Assembly (NCBI GenBank): GCA_009885995.1
Contig: VFJQ01000054.1
Coordinates: forward strand, 1 to 64,000
Direction of reading: 5' to 3'
From: Verrucomicrobiota bacterium
Lineage (GTDB): Bacteria > Verrucomicrobiota > Verrucomicrobiia > Chthoniobacterales > Chthoniobacteraceae
Length of the DNA: 64,000 nt
The notes below the pieces were generated by a model, which was given only the letters and a program-made list of their open reading frames with translations, made no database searches and was not told where the DNA came from. Of this stretch, positions 7,621 through 17,600 are shown one piece after another. Both the position numbers and the translations under genes were made by a program. The stretch's first letter is position 1. The number at the start of each line of letters is the position of its first letter.

Positions 7621-9927
7621 CTATTCCGCGTCCGGCGGAGGATTGCGGCTGATCGTGCGGAAGCCGATCCATTCCTCGCCCTTGTTCGGATCGTGGTCGG
7701 CGATGCTCGATGTGATGGGCGTCGCCGGGTTGGCGAAGTTGCCGCCTTTGATGATGTAGAACTTGTTATCCTTGGTCGGCGTGGAGGTCCACTCGGAGAC
7801 GTTGCCGCCCATGCCGATGACTCCCCACGGGCTCTTGTCGCTGCTCTTGGCATCGACTTGTGCCCAATAGACAAAGCCATCCTTGTTGCCCTTGGCTCCC
7901 GGATCGCCGTTCTGCCAGTCGGCGCCGGTGTTTGCCTTGGATTCGTCGGGTTCGTTGCCCCACGGGAATTTCAAGCCTTTCGGGCCGGCGGCGGCGACTT
8001 CCCACTCCTCCTCGGTGGGCAGGTCGCGCTCGGTATTGGTCTGCTTGCCGAGCCACTTCGCGTAGGCATAGGCGTCCCACCACGTGATGGTGAGCGCAGG
8101 GCAGTTGAGGTCGATCTTCACGCTATGCGCGGCGCCGTTGGCCTTCGCCTGGCCGTGGTAGATTTTCCAATATTCGGGCTCGTGCGTGAGGTGCCGCGGC
8201 ATCTTCGGGTGGCGGAACTCCTGGTCCTCGGTCGGGTGCTGGTCGAGGTAGTCGAGGAAGCGCTGATACTGAGCGATGGTCACTTCGTATTTATCGACCC
8301 AGAAATCATGGTCGATCGCGACGATCTTGCCGCCGGGCGTTTTGTAGCTGCCAGCGTTGATCTTCACCATTGCCTGAATCTTGCGTTCCCATGATTTCTT
8401 GGCGAACAAGCGCCAGTAGGCAACTGCAAGAACTGCAACGGTAAGCAGAGTGAGGCTGGCGACATTGAGCCAGAATGACCTTCGCTGCGATCTGCGCGCG
8501 GCTTCGACGGCTTTGATCGCCGCTTCATCCTGCGCGCTGATCTTTGCCGCTGCGCTGGGGACGGTTTTCGGCTCGAGCGCCTTGGCGGCCTGGATGACCT
8601 GGCCCCACGCGTTGAGCCCGCTGGCGGGCGCTTGCTGGAGGCGGTTGATGACAGCCTGCAAGCCGGACGAAATGCTGTGCGGCTCGACGACGCTGGCGAG
8701 GATGCGGCCAAACGCCTGCAACTCCTGCGGGATCGTCATTGGATCGTCGGCGACCTGCACGGCGATGTTCGAGAGCCGCGGGTTCCCTTCGACGCCGACG
8801 AAGACCCGCGATGCTTCGAGCGTGCGGTGCGGGAGATTCTGCATGTGCAGATAGAGGAAGCCTTCGCCGACGGCCTTGAGGATCTTGAGGAGCGTCGGCT
8901 CGGGGAGCTTCGCGCCGCTCGCGGCGACTTCCTGGAGGCTCTGTCCATCGACGAATTCGCGGGCGAAGAAGAACTGACCACCGGCTTCGCCAGCCTCATA
9001 CACGGAGAGGATGGACGGGTGTTGGATGTGCGCCTTTGCGCGAGCATCGGCGATGAAGCGCGCTTTGACCGCCTCGTCTTGCGCGCGCTCCGGATCGAGG
9101 ACCTTCAGGCCCACGGGGCGATTGATCGAAATCTGCACCGCCGCATAGGCCGAGCCGGAGCGACCCTCGCCGAGGTAGCTCACGATCTGGTAAGCGCCGA
9201 GCGTCTGCCCGATGAGGCTCTCGCCGGCACTGCTCGACGGCTGCGGGGGCGCAGGGGGCGGCGAGACCGGGGTGGCGGGCTGGGCGACCACCTTCGGTGC
9301 CGCGGGCACGGCTTTGGCGGTCGGTTGCGCGGCCTTCGCGACCGGGATCGCCGTGGGGACTGCTTTCACCGTGGGCTGCGCGGGGATGGCGACGGGGATC
9401 GCCGCGGGTTGCGCCGCGGGGACGGCGCGCACGGTCGGCTGGGCAGCCGGCACGGCTACGGGCACGGCTGTGGGTGTCGCTGCGGGTGTCGCTTTCGGCT
9501 TCGCACGCGTGAACATATCCGGCACGGCCGCGACCGCGGCGGTGGCGGAGTTCGGACGTGCGATGGCAGCCATCACGGTGGCCAGTTCCCGATGCACCGC
9601 GGCGAGGAGGGCCGCCGGCTCGATCGGCTTTTGCAGCACCTGATGCCCGCTGGTCTGCCCGACGTAGTCGCTCAAGTCGTAGCCGCTGATGAAAATCGTC
9701 CGCACATTCGGATACCGCTCCACCATCTGATCGCGCAGCGTGAAGCCATCGGTCGGCTCCATCACCACGTCGGTGATGAGCAGGTCGAGCCCGCCCATGG
9801 CGGATGCGCCCTCAAGTGCCTTTTCGCCGCTGGTCGCCACGCGCACGTCGTGGCCAGGGAGGGTCTTGAGCGTGGCTAGGAGCACTTGGATCACGCTCGT
9901 TTCGTCATCGACTAGGAGGATTCTCAT
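7621..9927 (-). CDS. Receiver / pseudokinase / transmembrane / formylglycine-enzyme-like fusion protein
   Basis: The 768 residues divide into clear modules. Residues 1-115 are a receiver domain with phospho-Asp53 (LLITDVVM) and the conserved Lys in LQKPIE. A Pro/Ala/Val-rich linker of about 120 residues follows. About 245-440 is a Ser/Thr-kinase fold (LGAYQIVSYLGEGRSGSAYA), but the catalytic HRD is HRT and the DFG is LSN, so it should not phosphorylate. A single transmembrane helix lies near 490-510 (LNVASLTLLTVAVLAVAYW). The C-terminus is an SUMF1/FGE-like domain (FWVDKYEVTIAQYQRFLDYL, TWWDAYAYAKWLG, GGNVSEW, KGGNF, GFRT). SUMF1-like domains outside true sulfatase activators are often binding modules; I see no catalytic cysteine pair here. 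The start overlaps the upstream TPR gene by four bases. Confidence 0.85.
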   Translation of the reverse strand: MRILLVDDETSVIQVLLATLKTLPGHDVRVATSGEKALEGASAMGGLDLLITDVVMEPTDGFTLRDQMVERYPNVRTIFISGYDLSDYVGQTSGHQVLQKPIEPAALLAAVHRELATVMAAIARPNSATAAVAAVPDMFTRAKPKATPAATPTAVPVAVPAAQPTVRAVPAAQPAAIPVAIPAQPTVKAVPTAIPVAKAAQPTAKAVPAAPKVVAQPATPVSPPPAPPQPSSSAGESLIGQTLGAYQIVSYLGEGRSGSAYAAVQISINRPVGLKVLDPERAQDEAVKARFIADARAKAHIQHPSILSVYEAGEAGGQFFFAREFVDGQSLQEVAASGAKLPEPTLLKILKAVGEGFLYLHMQNLPHRTLEASRVFVGVEGNPRLSNIAVQVADDPMTIPQELQAFGRILASVVEPHSISSGLQAVINRLQQAPASGLNAWGQVIQAAKALEPKTVPSAAAKISAQDEAAIKAVEAARRSQRRSFWLNVASLTLLTVAVLAVAYWRLFAKKSWERKIQAMVKINAGSYKTPGGKIVAIDHDFWVDKYEVTIAQYQRFLDYLDQHPTEDQEFRHPKMPRHLTHEPEYWKIYHGQAKANGAAHSVKIDLNCPALTITWWDAYAYAKWLGKQTNTERDLPTEEEWEVAAAGPKGLKFPWGNEPDESKANTGADWQNGDPGAKGNKDGFVYWAQVDAKSSDKSPWGVIGMGGNVSEWTSTPTKDNKFYIIKGGNFANPATPITSSIADHDPNKGEEWIGFRTISRNPPPDAE

Positions 9928-11033
9928 TTCTTGTTGGAGGGGTTGGATTCAAGCGTTTGGGGAGCCGGGAATTTTGCGTTTAGCGTCTCGGGCTCTGCGC
10001 GGAGATCCTGAAGCTGCCCCTTGTAATACACCCGGACGACGTAGCCGTGATACACGCGCTTCTCCGTCTTCGGGCCTCGGGCGAGCGGTGGCTGCTGGCT
10101 GTATTCGACTTCGAGCATCTCGGGATCGCCCGTCGCCCAATCGATCGGCGCGCTGGCGAAGCGATAGCTCACATCTGCGCTCGTCTGCACCGGCGTCTTG
10201 TCGTCCACCATGTCGTAGAAAAGCACGTGGATATCGACATCCGCGACGCCGACCTTCTCGCCGCGCTTGGACTTGATCGGCACCCGCAATGCGAAGCGCA
10301 ATCCGCCCGACTCCGGCTTGTCCTGCCGTGTGATCTCGCCGATTCCGAGCACGGCATCCGGCTTGAGCCGGGAAAGCGGCGCGTTGTTCGCCCCGACGCC
10401 CTGGATGCTTTGCGCCGCGGCGATCGCCTGTGCCTGGCTCATCTTCATGCGCGACTCAGCGGCGATGAAAAACGATCCGGCGGCGTCGCCCATGTCGAAG
10501 ATGCGCTTCCACTGCTCGGCCGCCTTGTCCATCTGGCTCATCCGCTCGAAGGTCACGGCCAGCTCGGCGATAACTTCCGGGTTCTGCGGTTCGAGCGCCA
10601 TCGCCTCGCGCAGCTTCACGAGCGCCGAGCCTGTGTCGCCGCGCTCGCGCAGTTGTTTGCCCGTGAGCACGAGTTCCTGGTAGCGCGTCTCCGGCGGGGC
10701 CTGCGGGTTGAGCTTTGCGGAGGAAACCGGCACTGGTTTCGGTGGCGGCGCGATCGGCTCGCTCGAAGGCGGCACGTTGCGGGCTGCCTCGAAGGGATCG
10801 CGCGCATCCAGCGTCGCGGTGGTCGCGAGATCACCCGGCGCCGGCGCGGCGTTCGTGGCGACGAGCCGCGCGGGGCCCTGCTTCGCGCGCTCGGTGAGCG
10901 TGGTGAAGCGATTCGCAAACATCCACCCCACCGCGCCGATCTGCGCCAGCGCGATGCAGCCGAGCAGGCTGATCGCTACGATAAACGTGCGACCCACCGA
11001 AGGTCTGGCGATGGGTGAAACGGCGGCAGGCAT
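9924..11033 (-). CDS. Membrane-anchored TPR protein
   Basis: About 369 residues from the ATG at 11033; a TTG nine codons upstream is possible. One N-terminal transmembrane helix (GRTFIVAISLLGCIALAQIGAV) is followed by a Pro/Ala-rich linker and then TPR-like repeats (ELVLTGKQLRERGDTGSALV, then LREAMALEPQNPEVIAELAV, then AAEQWKRIFDMGD). The C-terminal half is beta-rich with repeated statements of type VGVADVDIHVLFYDMVD and a Lys-rich tail. It is the first gene of an apparent operon with the receiver/pseudokinase/FGE fusion (four-base overlap) and the secreted protein. A scaffold or assembly role at the membrane is a reasonable inference; no enzymatic motif was seen. Confidence 0.75.
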   Translation of the reverse strand: MPAAVSPIARPSVGRTFIVAISLLGCIALAQIGAVGWMFANRFTTLTERAKQGPARLVATNAAPAPGDLATTATLDARDPFEAARNVPPSSEPIAPPPKPVPVSSAKLNPQAPPETRYQELVLTGKQLRERGDTGSALVKLREAMALEPQNPEVIAELAVTFERMSQMDKAAEQWKRIFDMGDAAGSFFIAAESRMKMSQAQAIAAAQSIQGVGANNAPLSRLKPDAVLGIGEITRQDKPESGGLRFALRVPIKSKRGEKVGVADVDIHVLFYDMVDDKTPVQTSADVSYRFASAPIDWATGDPEMLEVEYSQQPPLARGPKTEKRVYHGYVVRVYYKGQLQDLRAEPETLNAKFPAPQTLESNPSNKK

Positions 11034-11149
11034 CTGGAAATGAGGGGCGGACCGTATCAATCTTCACCCGTTTGTCACCCGCGATTCGACGCATCCGCCT
11101 CCATGCCGCTTGAGCATTTTCAGGGGATTCCGTAGCACTTGCGCCGCGC

Positions 11150-12310
11150 ATGCTCCCCTACGGCGATTTCACCTACTTCGGCCTGCTGCTCTACGTGGTA
11201 GTGCCGACCGTCCTGCTCGGCCTCTTCGGCCGGGCGGGCTGGCGCTGGACGCTCTTCTGCACCGCGCTCGTCCTCGCCGTGCAGCTCAGCACAGTGCTCA
11301 AACCGACGCTCGGCTTCCAGTTGCGCGAAGTCTGGTGGTTTGTCGCATTCGGCGCGTGGCAGACCGCGCTCGCCTTCACCTTCCTCCGCTGGCGCGGGAA
11401 ATTCCCCTCGTGGCTCGCGATCGCCCTCGCCGTCCTGCCCCTCGCGCTCGTGAAGGTTGCCCCCTTCTTCCCGCCGCTCAGCGCGCTGAAATTCCTCGGC
11501 CTCTCCTACATCACCTTCCGCGCGCTCGACGTGATCTTCAGCATCAAGGACGGCGTGCTGAAGTCGCTCTCGCTCAGCACCTGGCTCGGCTTCCTGTTCT
11601 TCTTCCCGTGCATCTCCAGCGGCCCCATCGATCGCTACCGCCGCTTTGAGAAAGACTGGCTCAAGCAGCGCACGCGCGCCGAATTCCTCGACGACCTCGA
11701 CTTCGCCATCGCGTGCACCTTCCGCGGCTTTCTTTACAAGTTCATCCTCGCCGCGCTCATCCACGCGCACTGGCTCTCGCCGCTCGAACACAAGACCGGC
11801 CCGCTCGCGCTCTCCGGCTACGCCTACGCCTACACCTTCTATTTGTTCTTCGACTTCGCCGGCTACAGCGCCTTCGCCGTGGGCCTCAGCCGCCTCTTCG
11901 GCATCCGCGCGCCGGAGAATTTCGACCGTCCCTTTCTCGCGAAGAACATCCGCGAATTCTGGACCCGCTGGCACATCAGCCTCTCGTTCTGGTTTCGCGA
12001 CCACATCCACATGCGCTTCCAGCTCGCGGCCGCGAAAGCCAAGTGGTTCCGCGGAAAATACACCGCCAACTACCTCGGCCTCTTCCTCACCTTCGGCCTC
12101 ATGGGCATGTGGCACGGGCTCGCCTGGCACTACATCCTCTATGGGCTTTACCACGCCGCGCTGCTCAGCGGCTACGACTGGTTCGCGCGCTGGAACAAGC
12201 AGCGCCGACTCTGGCCCGACGGACGTTTTCCACGCATCATCGACACGCTCCTCACTTTCCACGCCTTCGCTTTCGGCTTGCTCATTTTCTCCGGCAAGCT
12301 CACGCACTGA
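11150..12310 (+). CDS. MBOAT family O-acyltransferase (DltB-like)
   Basis: An inner-membrane acyltransferase of the membrane-bound O-acyltransferase family, which passes acyl groups (for example D-alanyl or acetyl) to extracytoplasmic polymers. The 386 residues hold about ten hydrophobic segments. Diagnostic blocks are LKFLGLSYITFRALDVIFSI, FFPCISSGPIDRY, TFYLFFDFAGYSAFAVGLSR, REFWTRWHISLSFWFRDHI and GLMGMWHGLAWHYILYGLYH. The last carries the invariant catalytic His. The pattern is closer to DltB than to AlgI, but no dltA, dltC or dltD lies next to it, so the donor system is unknown. It starts 116 bases from the divergent TPR gene and six bases before glpX. Confidence 0.85.
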   Translation: MLPYGDFTYFGLLLYVVVPTVLLGLFGRAGWRWTLFCTALVLAVQLSTVLKPTLGFQLREVWWFVAFGAWQTALAFTFLRWRGKFPSWLAIALAVLPLALVKVAPFFPPLSALKFLGLSYITFRALDVIFSIKDGVLKSLSLSTWLGFLFFFPCISSGPIDRYRRFEKDWLKQRTRAEFLDDLDFAIACTFRGFLYKFILAALIHAHWLSPLEHKTGPLALSGYAYAYTFYLFFDFAGYSAFAVGLSRLFGIRAPENFDRPFLAKNIREFWTRWHISLSFWFRDHIHMRFQLAAAKAKWFRGKYTANYLGLFLTFGLMGMWHGLAWHYILYGLYHAALLSGYDWFARWNKQRRLWPDGRFPRIIDTLLTFHAFAFGLLIFSGKLTH

Positions 12311-12316
12311 ACCACC

Positions 12317-13375
12317 ATGAAACCGCTCTCCGAACAATACGACGGCATCGAGCGTCTGCTCGAATTCGACTTCGTCCGCGCCACGGAAAACGCGGCGCTC
12401 AACTCCCTCCAATGGCTCGGCCGCGGAGAGAAGGAACTCGCCGATGCCGCCGCCTGCGATGCCATCCGTGGCATGTTCGACCACATGGACATCAGCGCCG
12501 AAGTCGTCATCGGCGAAGGCATCAAGGACAACGCTCCCGGCATTTTCAAGGGCGAGCACCTCGGCACGTGGCTGCCCGGCACGACGCACTTCGAGATCGC
12601 GCTCGATCCCATCGACGGCACCACGAACATCGCCAAGGGCGCGCCCAATTCCATCTCCTGCATCGCCACCGCCATCCCGCACGAAGGCACCCGCAGCGCG
12701 CTCAAGGACATCCCCAGCTTCTACATGAAGAAGCTCGCTTACGGCCCGGAAGTCGTCCGCTCGATGCTCCGCAGCGCCGGCGCGAGCAGCATGATGCTCA
12801 ACGCCCCGATCAGCGCGAACATCGAGGCGGTCGCCGCCGTCTTGAAAAAGCGCGTGCAGGACGTCGTCGTCCTCATCATGGACCGCCCGCGTCACAACGA
12901 ACTGGTGAAGGAAATCCGCAGCACCGGCGCCGCGCTGCGCATGATCGCCGACGGCGACATCGCCGGCGCCATCGCGCCGAGCATCCCGGACAGCGGCGTC
13001 GATCTTTTCGTCGGCATCGGCGGCAGCCCCGAGGCCGTGCTCGCCAGCGCCGCGCTCAAGTGCCTCGGCGGCGACATGCAGGCGCAGATGTGGCCGCGCG
13101 ACGACGCCGAGCGCGCACAGATCGCCGCCGACGGTTACGGTGAAGAAGTCAGCCGGATCTACCGCGCCGACGATCTCGCCAGCGGCCCGAATATCATCTT
13201 CTGCGCGACCGGCATCAGCGACAGCCCGATGTGCCGCGGCGTCCGCATCCAGCGCAACCGCGCCATCACGCACACCGTCCTCATGCGCGCGAAAACGCAG
13301 AGCCTCCGCTACATCGAGACGCACCACGAGTTGAGCATGAAGAACATCCCGCTGCGCTCGACAAACCGGAAATAG
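12317..13375 (+). CDS. glpX: Class II fructose-1,6-bisphosphatase (GlpX)
   Basis: Hydrolyses fructose 1,6-bisphosphate to fructose 6-phosphate in gluconeogenesis and the pentose cycle; cytoplasmic and metal dependent. The 352-residue length is normal. Family blocks are FVRATENAALNSLQWLGRGE near the start, MDISAEVVIGEGIKD, the lithium-sensitive phosphatase-type metal motif ALDPIDGTTNIAKGAPNSIS near residue 95, and GIGGSPEAVLASAALKCLGG near 235. It follows the MBOAT gene by six bases, probably sharing its transcript, although a functional link is not obvious. The next gene converges three bases downstream. Start ATG at 12317 gives the usual N-terminus. Confidence 0.93.
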   Translation: MKPLSEQYDGIERLLEFDFVRATENAALNSLQWLGRGEKELADAAACDAIRGMFDHMDISAEVVIGEGIKDNAPGIFKGEHLGTWLPGTTHFEIALDPIDGTTNIAKGAPNSISCIATAIPHEGTRSALKDIPSFYMKKLAYGPEVVRSMLRSAGASSMMLNAPISANIEAVAAVLKKRVQDVVVLIMDRPRHNELVKEIRSTGAALRMIADGDIAGAIAPSIPDSGVDLFVGIGGSPEAVLASAALKCLGGDMQAQMWPRDDAERAQIAADGYGEEVSRIYRADDLASGPNIIFCATGISDSPMCRGVRIQRNRAITHTVLMRAKTQSLRYIETHHELSMKNIPLRSTNRK

Positions 13376-13377
13376 AC

Positions 13378-14361
13378 TCAGCGCCGGAAGGATTTGATCG
13401 CGAAGATCAGCGCGAAGATCCCGAGGATCACTGCCACGTTGCGCCACCATGGTTCGGCGGCCTTGGATGTAGCGGTCGCCACATCGCCCGAGATCGTCAC
13501 CGCCACCGGCGCGGACTTCGCGATCTCCGCGAGCGTCGGCAGGTCGGGCAGCGGCGCGGACCTCGCCTTCACCGCCGCCTCCCAATCCGCCGCGATCAGC
13601 AAATCCGCGCCGGGATTCTCCTCCTTCACCTGGCACGAGCACTTCCCGATGAGGAACGTCGCCGCGCGATCGATCGTCTCGCTGCGGATGCCGTCGCCCA
13701 CGAGCGCGTAGAGCGCACGCCCGCGGCCAAAGACCGGAAACACCATCGGTTCGCGCGAGTCCGCCAGCCCGCGCTCCGCACCGAGCAGCATCGCGACGAA
13801 GATCTTTTCCTTCACGTCGCCGCGCGAAAGCCGGAGCGTGGAAAACTCCAGCCGCAAATCCTCCTGCGCCACCGACACGAGCCCGTTCGCGATGTCCTGC
13901 GCTTCGAGCCTCGGCAGCTCCAGCGTCGCAGCGAGATACTCCAGCCGCTCGTCGATCGCGCTCGCGGCAGCGTCGTCGCGCGCACGGTCGCCGCTCTCGA
14001 GCACCACCCACACCGCGCTCTGCCCCTCGCCGATCCGCTTCGCGATCTCGCTCCGCGCCGGCGAGTCGAGCACCGGTGCCACCTCCCCGAGCGCCCCGCT
14101 CCACAGCTCCGCCTTCGTGCGCGGAAAGCGGATGCTCACCCGCGGTTCCTGCGCCGTCGCATCCACGACCGTCCGCACGGCGAGGTTCGCTCCGCTTTCC
14201 TCCAGACTCCGCAGCGCCTCCGCGGTCAGCGTCCCGCGATGCGTCACCACCGCCTCGAACGCATCCGGCTTCCAATGCTCCAGCGCGTAACGAAACACCG
14301 GCACCGAGCAAGCCCACGCCGGCACGGCACACGCGAGGAGGCTGAGGAGAAGACGGAGCAT
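13378..14361 (-). CDS. Secreted/membrane-anchored hypothetical protein, 327 aa
   Basis: It starts with a signal peptide (MLRLLLSLLACAVPAWACS), possibly ending in a lipid-attachable cysteine, and ends with a transmembrane helix and basic tail (NVAVILGIFALIFAIKSFRR). The long middle is probably extracytoplasmic. It begins CSVPVFRYALEHWKPDAFE and includes a Cys-x-Cys (GKCSCQVKEENPGADLL) near residue 245. I recognise no named domain. The architecture is N-terminal export signal, extracytoplasmic body and C-terminal anchor. The gene stands alone, converging with glpX, and its upstream region is filled by a MITE-like repeat, so its promoter must lie within or near that repeat. Confidence 0.7.
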   Translation of the reverse strand: MLRLLLSLLACAVPAWACSVPVFRYALEHWKPDAFEAVVTHRGTLTAEALRSLEESGANLAVRTVVDATAQEPRVSIRFPRTKAELWSGALGEVAPVLDSPARSEIAKRIGEGQSAVWVVLESGDRARDDAAASAIDERLEYLAATLELPRLEAQDIANGLVSVAQEDLRLEFSTLRLSRGDVKEKIFVAMLLGAERGLADSREPMVFPVFGRGRALYALVGDGIRSETIDRAATFLIGKCSCQVKEENPGADLLIAADWEAAVKARSAPLPDLPTLAEIAKSAPVAVTISGDVATATSKAAEPWWRNVAVILGIFALIFAIKSFRR

Positions 14362-14427
14362 GACTGCTACAACCCCGCACCATCGCCCCGCACAAGCCAG
14401 GAAAAGCTCTGCCTGCGAACCAGCCCC

Positions 14428-14564
14428 GGTGGAGCACGCGGCCCGCGTGCCGTCTTCGACGGCCCGCCGAAGACACCGTGAGCGCGTGATTTCCCCGCCA
14501 GCGCCGCTTTTCCCAGACTGCGCGGCGAGCCGCCGCGCAGCGCACGCGAGCCGCGTGCTCCACC
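14428..14564. repeat. MITE-like element with 23-bp terminal inverted repeats
   Basis: The arms 14428-14450 and 14542-14564 are inverted copies with a single mismatch; each starts GGTGGAGCACGCGG when read outward-in. Each arm itself contains the small palindrome GCACGCGG/CCGCGTGC. The 91-bp centre has no open frame. It fills most of the 275-bp gap between two divergently transcribed genes, so it may affect their promoters or act as a mobile repeat. It is distinct in sequence from the element at 6590-6750. Confidence 0.75.
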
Positions 14565-14636
14565 TATCCCCATGCGTAGCCGCATCTCGAAAAAAACAAC
14601 CTCAACTTCCCGCCCCGCGCGCGTTACTCCACCGCC

Positions 14637-17600
14637 ATGAAGCTGCTCCTCCCTTTCCTTTTTCTCGTCGTCGCCGCACGCGCGGACTGGCCCACGTATT
14701 TGCACGACGCCTCGCGCGTCGGCGCCACCTCCGAACCGCTCACCGCGCCGCTGCGTCCCGCGTGGACCTACGCCTCGCCCGTCGCGCCGACGATGGCGTG
14801 GGCGGGTGAAGACGGGCGCGTGTTTGAAAACCACGTCACGCTCAACCGCATCCGCTTCGACGACGTCTTCCACGTCGCCATCGCCGGCGGGCGCGTCTTC
14901 TTCGGCTCGTCCGTCGATGGCCGCGTCTATTGCCGCGACCTCGCGACCGGGCGCGAAGCGTGGACCTTTTTCACCGATGCACCGATCCGCCTCGCGCCGC
15001 ACGTCGTGGACGGAAAGCTCTTCATCGGCTCCGACGACGGCTACGCCTACTGCCTCGATGCCGCGACCGGGAAGCTCGTGTGGAAGCTGCGCGCCGGCCC
15101 GAACGACGAACGCATCCTCGCGCGCGGTCGCATGATCTCGCGCTGGCCCGTGCGCACCGGCGTGCTCGTCGATGACGGCATCGCCTACTTCGGCGCGGGC
15201 GTCTTCCCGCACGAAAACATCTACCTCTACGCCGTCGAAGCCGCGACCGGCAAAGTCGTGTGGAAGGACGACGCGATCAGCCAGGAGGACGCGGGCCGCA
15301 ACGACCTCTCGCCGCAAGGCTACCTGCTCGCGACCCAGGACACGCTCTTCGTTCCCTCGGGCCGCTCGCTCGCCGCCGCGTTCAAGCGCGCGACCGGCGA
15401 GTTCATCAGCAAACCCTCGCCCGGTTGGCGTGGCGATGCGGGCGGACAGGTCGGCGGCACTCAGGCTTTCCTCGCCGACGATCAGATTTACTCCGTCGGC
15501 GAGCATCACATCCTCGCCCTCGACCAGGAGAAGCAGAAGACCGGCTTCGGATGGTTCGCCGGCACGCAGATGACGCTCGCCGGCGACGTGGGCTACATGG
15601 CCAGCGGCAAGGAGATCGTCGCCATCGACCGCATCCGCCACGCCGAAGGCACGCGCGAACGGCACAGGATCGAGGTCAAGATCGCTGGACTCGACAAGGA
15701 CTTGAAAGCGCACCCCGCCCTCGCCGCGCTGAAAAAAGTGCAAGCCGCGCCGGGCGACGCCAAGCTCGCGCAGGCTTACGAAAAGCACCGCGCCGACTAC
15801 CAGGCGAAGAAGGACCAACTCGCCGACCTCAAGAAAGAGCTGAACCACTTCGCCGAGGTCGGTGTGAAATGGCGCTTCGCCTCCGCGCACGAGTCCGCGC
15901 TCATCCTCGCGGGCGATACGCTCGTCGCCGGCGGCCAAGGCGAGGTCGTCGGCCTCGACACCGCGAGCGGAAAGGAGCGGTGGAAATTCGCCGTCGACGG
16001 TGAAGCGCGCGGCCTCGCCGCGAGCGGCGGGCATCTCGTCGTGAGCACGACGACCGGGAAAGTGTATTCGTTTGCCGACGCCTCGCAGCCTGCGTCGAAG
16101 CCGCTCGCCGAGGCGAAGCCCGCGCCATTTGCGACCGACGCCGCGATCGCTTCCGCAGCCGACGCCATCCTCGCGCAGACCGGCATCAAGCGCGGCTTCT
16201 GCCTCATCGTGGGCAGCGAGCGCGGCCAACTCGCCTACGAACTCGCGAAGCGCAGCGAGTTGACGATCTACGCCGTCGATTCCGACGAAAAGAAAGTCGC
16301 CGCCGCGCGCGCCGCGCTCATCGGCACCGGGCTCTACGGCTCGCGGATCATCGTCGATCACCTCGATCTTTCGGTCGTGCCTTACGCGAGTTACTTCGCG
16401 AACCTCATCGTCTCCGAGACTGCGCTCACCACCGGGGAGATGCCCGGCGTTCCCGCCGAAGTCGCGCGCACGCTCAAGCCGCTCGGCGGCACGATCTGCC
16501 TGCCGGCGAAAGCGAGCGCGTGGCTCGCCGCGACGAAGCTCACCGCCGAAGGTGCGAAGATCGTGCGCGACGGAAAGTGGACGCGCCTCGTCCGCGCAGC
16601 GCTCCCCGGCGCCGACTCGTGGTCGCATCAATACGGAAACGCCGCGAACACTTCGAGCAACTCGGACACGCGCATCAAAGGCGGACTGAGCGTGCTGTGG
16701 TATGGCGACCCCGGCCCCGGCAAAATGGTGAACCGCCACGACGGTGCCGTCGGCCCGCTCTCGGTGAATGGCCGCCTTTTCGTCCAAGGCAATGAAACCG
16801 TGATGGCCTACGACGCTTACAACGGCCAGTTCCTGTGGGAGACGCCGAACCCCGGTGCGATGCGCACCGGGGTCTATAATGCCCGCGAGCCCGGCAACAT
16901 GGCCGCGAGCGACGACTACTTCTTCATGCTGCTCGATGAGAAGTGCGTGCAGTTCGACGCCGCCACCGGCTCGATCGTGCGCACGCTCGCCGTTCCCGGC
17001 GCGGGCACGAAGGAGAACCTCCAGTGGGGCTACATCGCGGTGAAAGACGGCCTGCTCTACGGCACCGCCACGGAGCGCGTCGCCAACGCTTCCGAAAACG
17101 CGCGGCGTGGAAAGAGCGCGTCGATCAACACCGACGCGATCTTCGCCTACGACGTGAATACGGGCGCGCTGAAGTGGACGCACCAGGGCCAGCACATCTC
17201 GCACGTCTCCATCGCGATCGGCGACGGGCGCGTGTTCTTCGTCGATAGCTCGCTCACACCCGCGCAGCGCGAGGACATGCTGCGGCAGGACAAGTCCGCA
17301 CTGGCAAAACTCACCGGCAAGGAGCGTGACCTCGCCGAAGAGCGCGTAAAGAAAGCCGACCTGCGCATGGCCGTGGCGATCGATGCCGTCAGCGGCAAGC
17401 AGCATTGGGCGAAGCCGGTCGATGTCACCGATTGCAGCGAGATCGGGATCGGCGGCGGCGCGCTCACCTTGATGTATCACAACGGCCACATCGTCCTCGG
17501 CGGTGCGAACGCGAACGGGCACTACTGGGAGCAGTTTTTGAAAGGCGAGTTCGCGCGCCGGCGGCTCGTCGTGCTCAACGCGAACAGCGGCGACAAGATA

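Noticed and set aside
7621-9927. Active Ser/Thr kinase
   Set aside because: The catalytic Asp (HRD) and metal-binding Asp (DFG) are both replaced.
11120-14563. Very long minus-strand open frame (about 1147 codons)
   Set aside because: It is antisense to the MBOAT gene and glpX, is Arg/Glu/Gly-biased low complexity and lacks any domain; typical of high-GC shadow frames.
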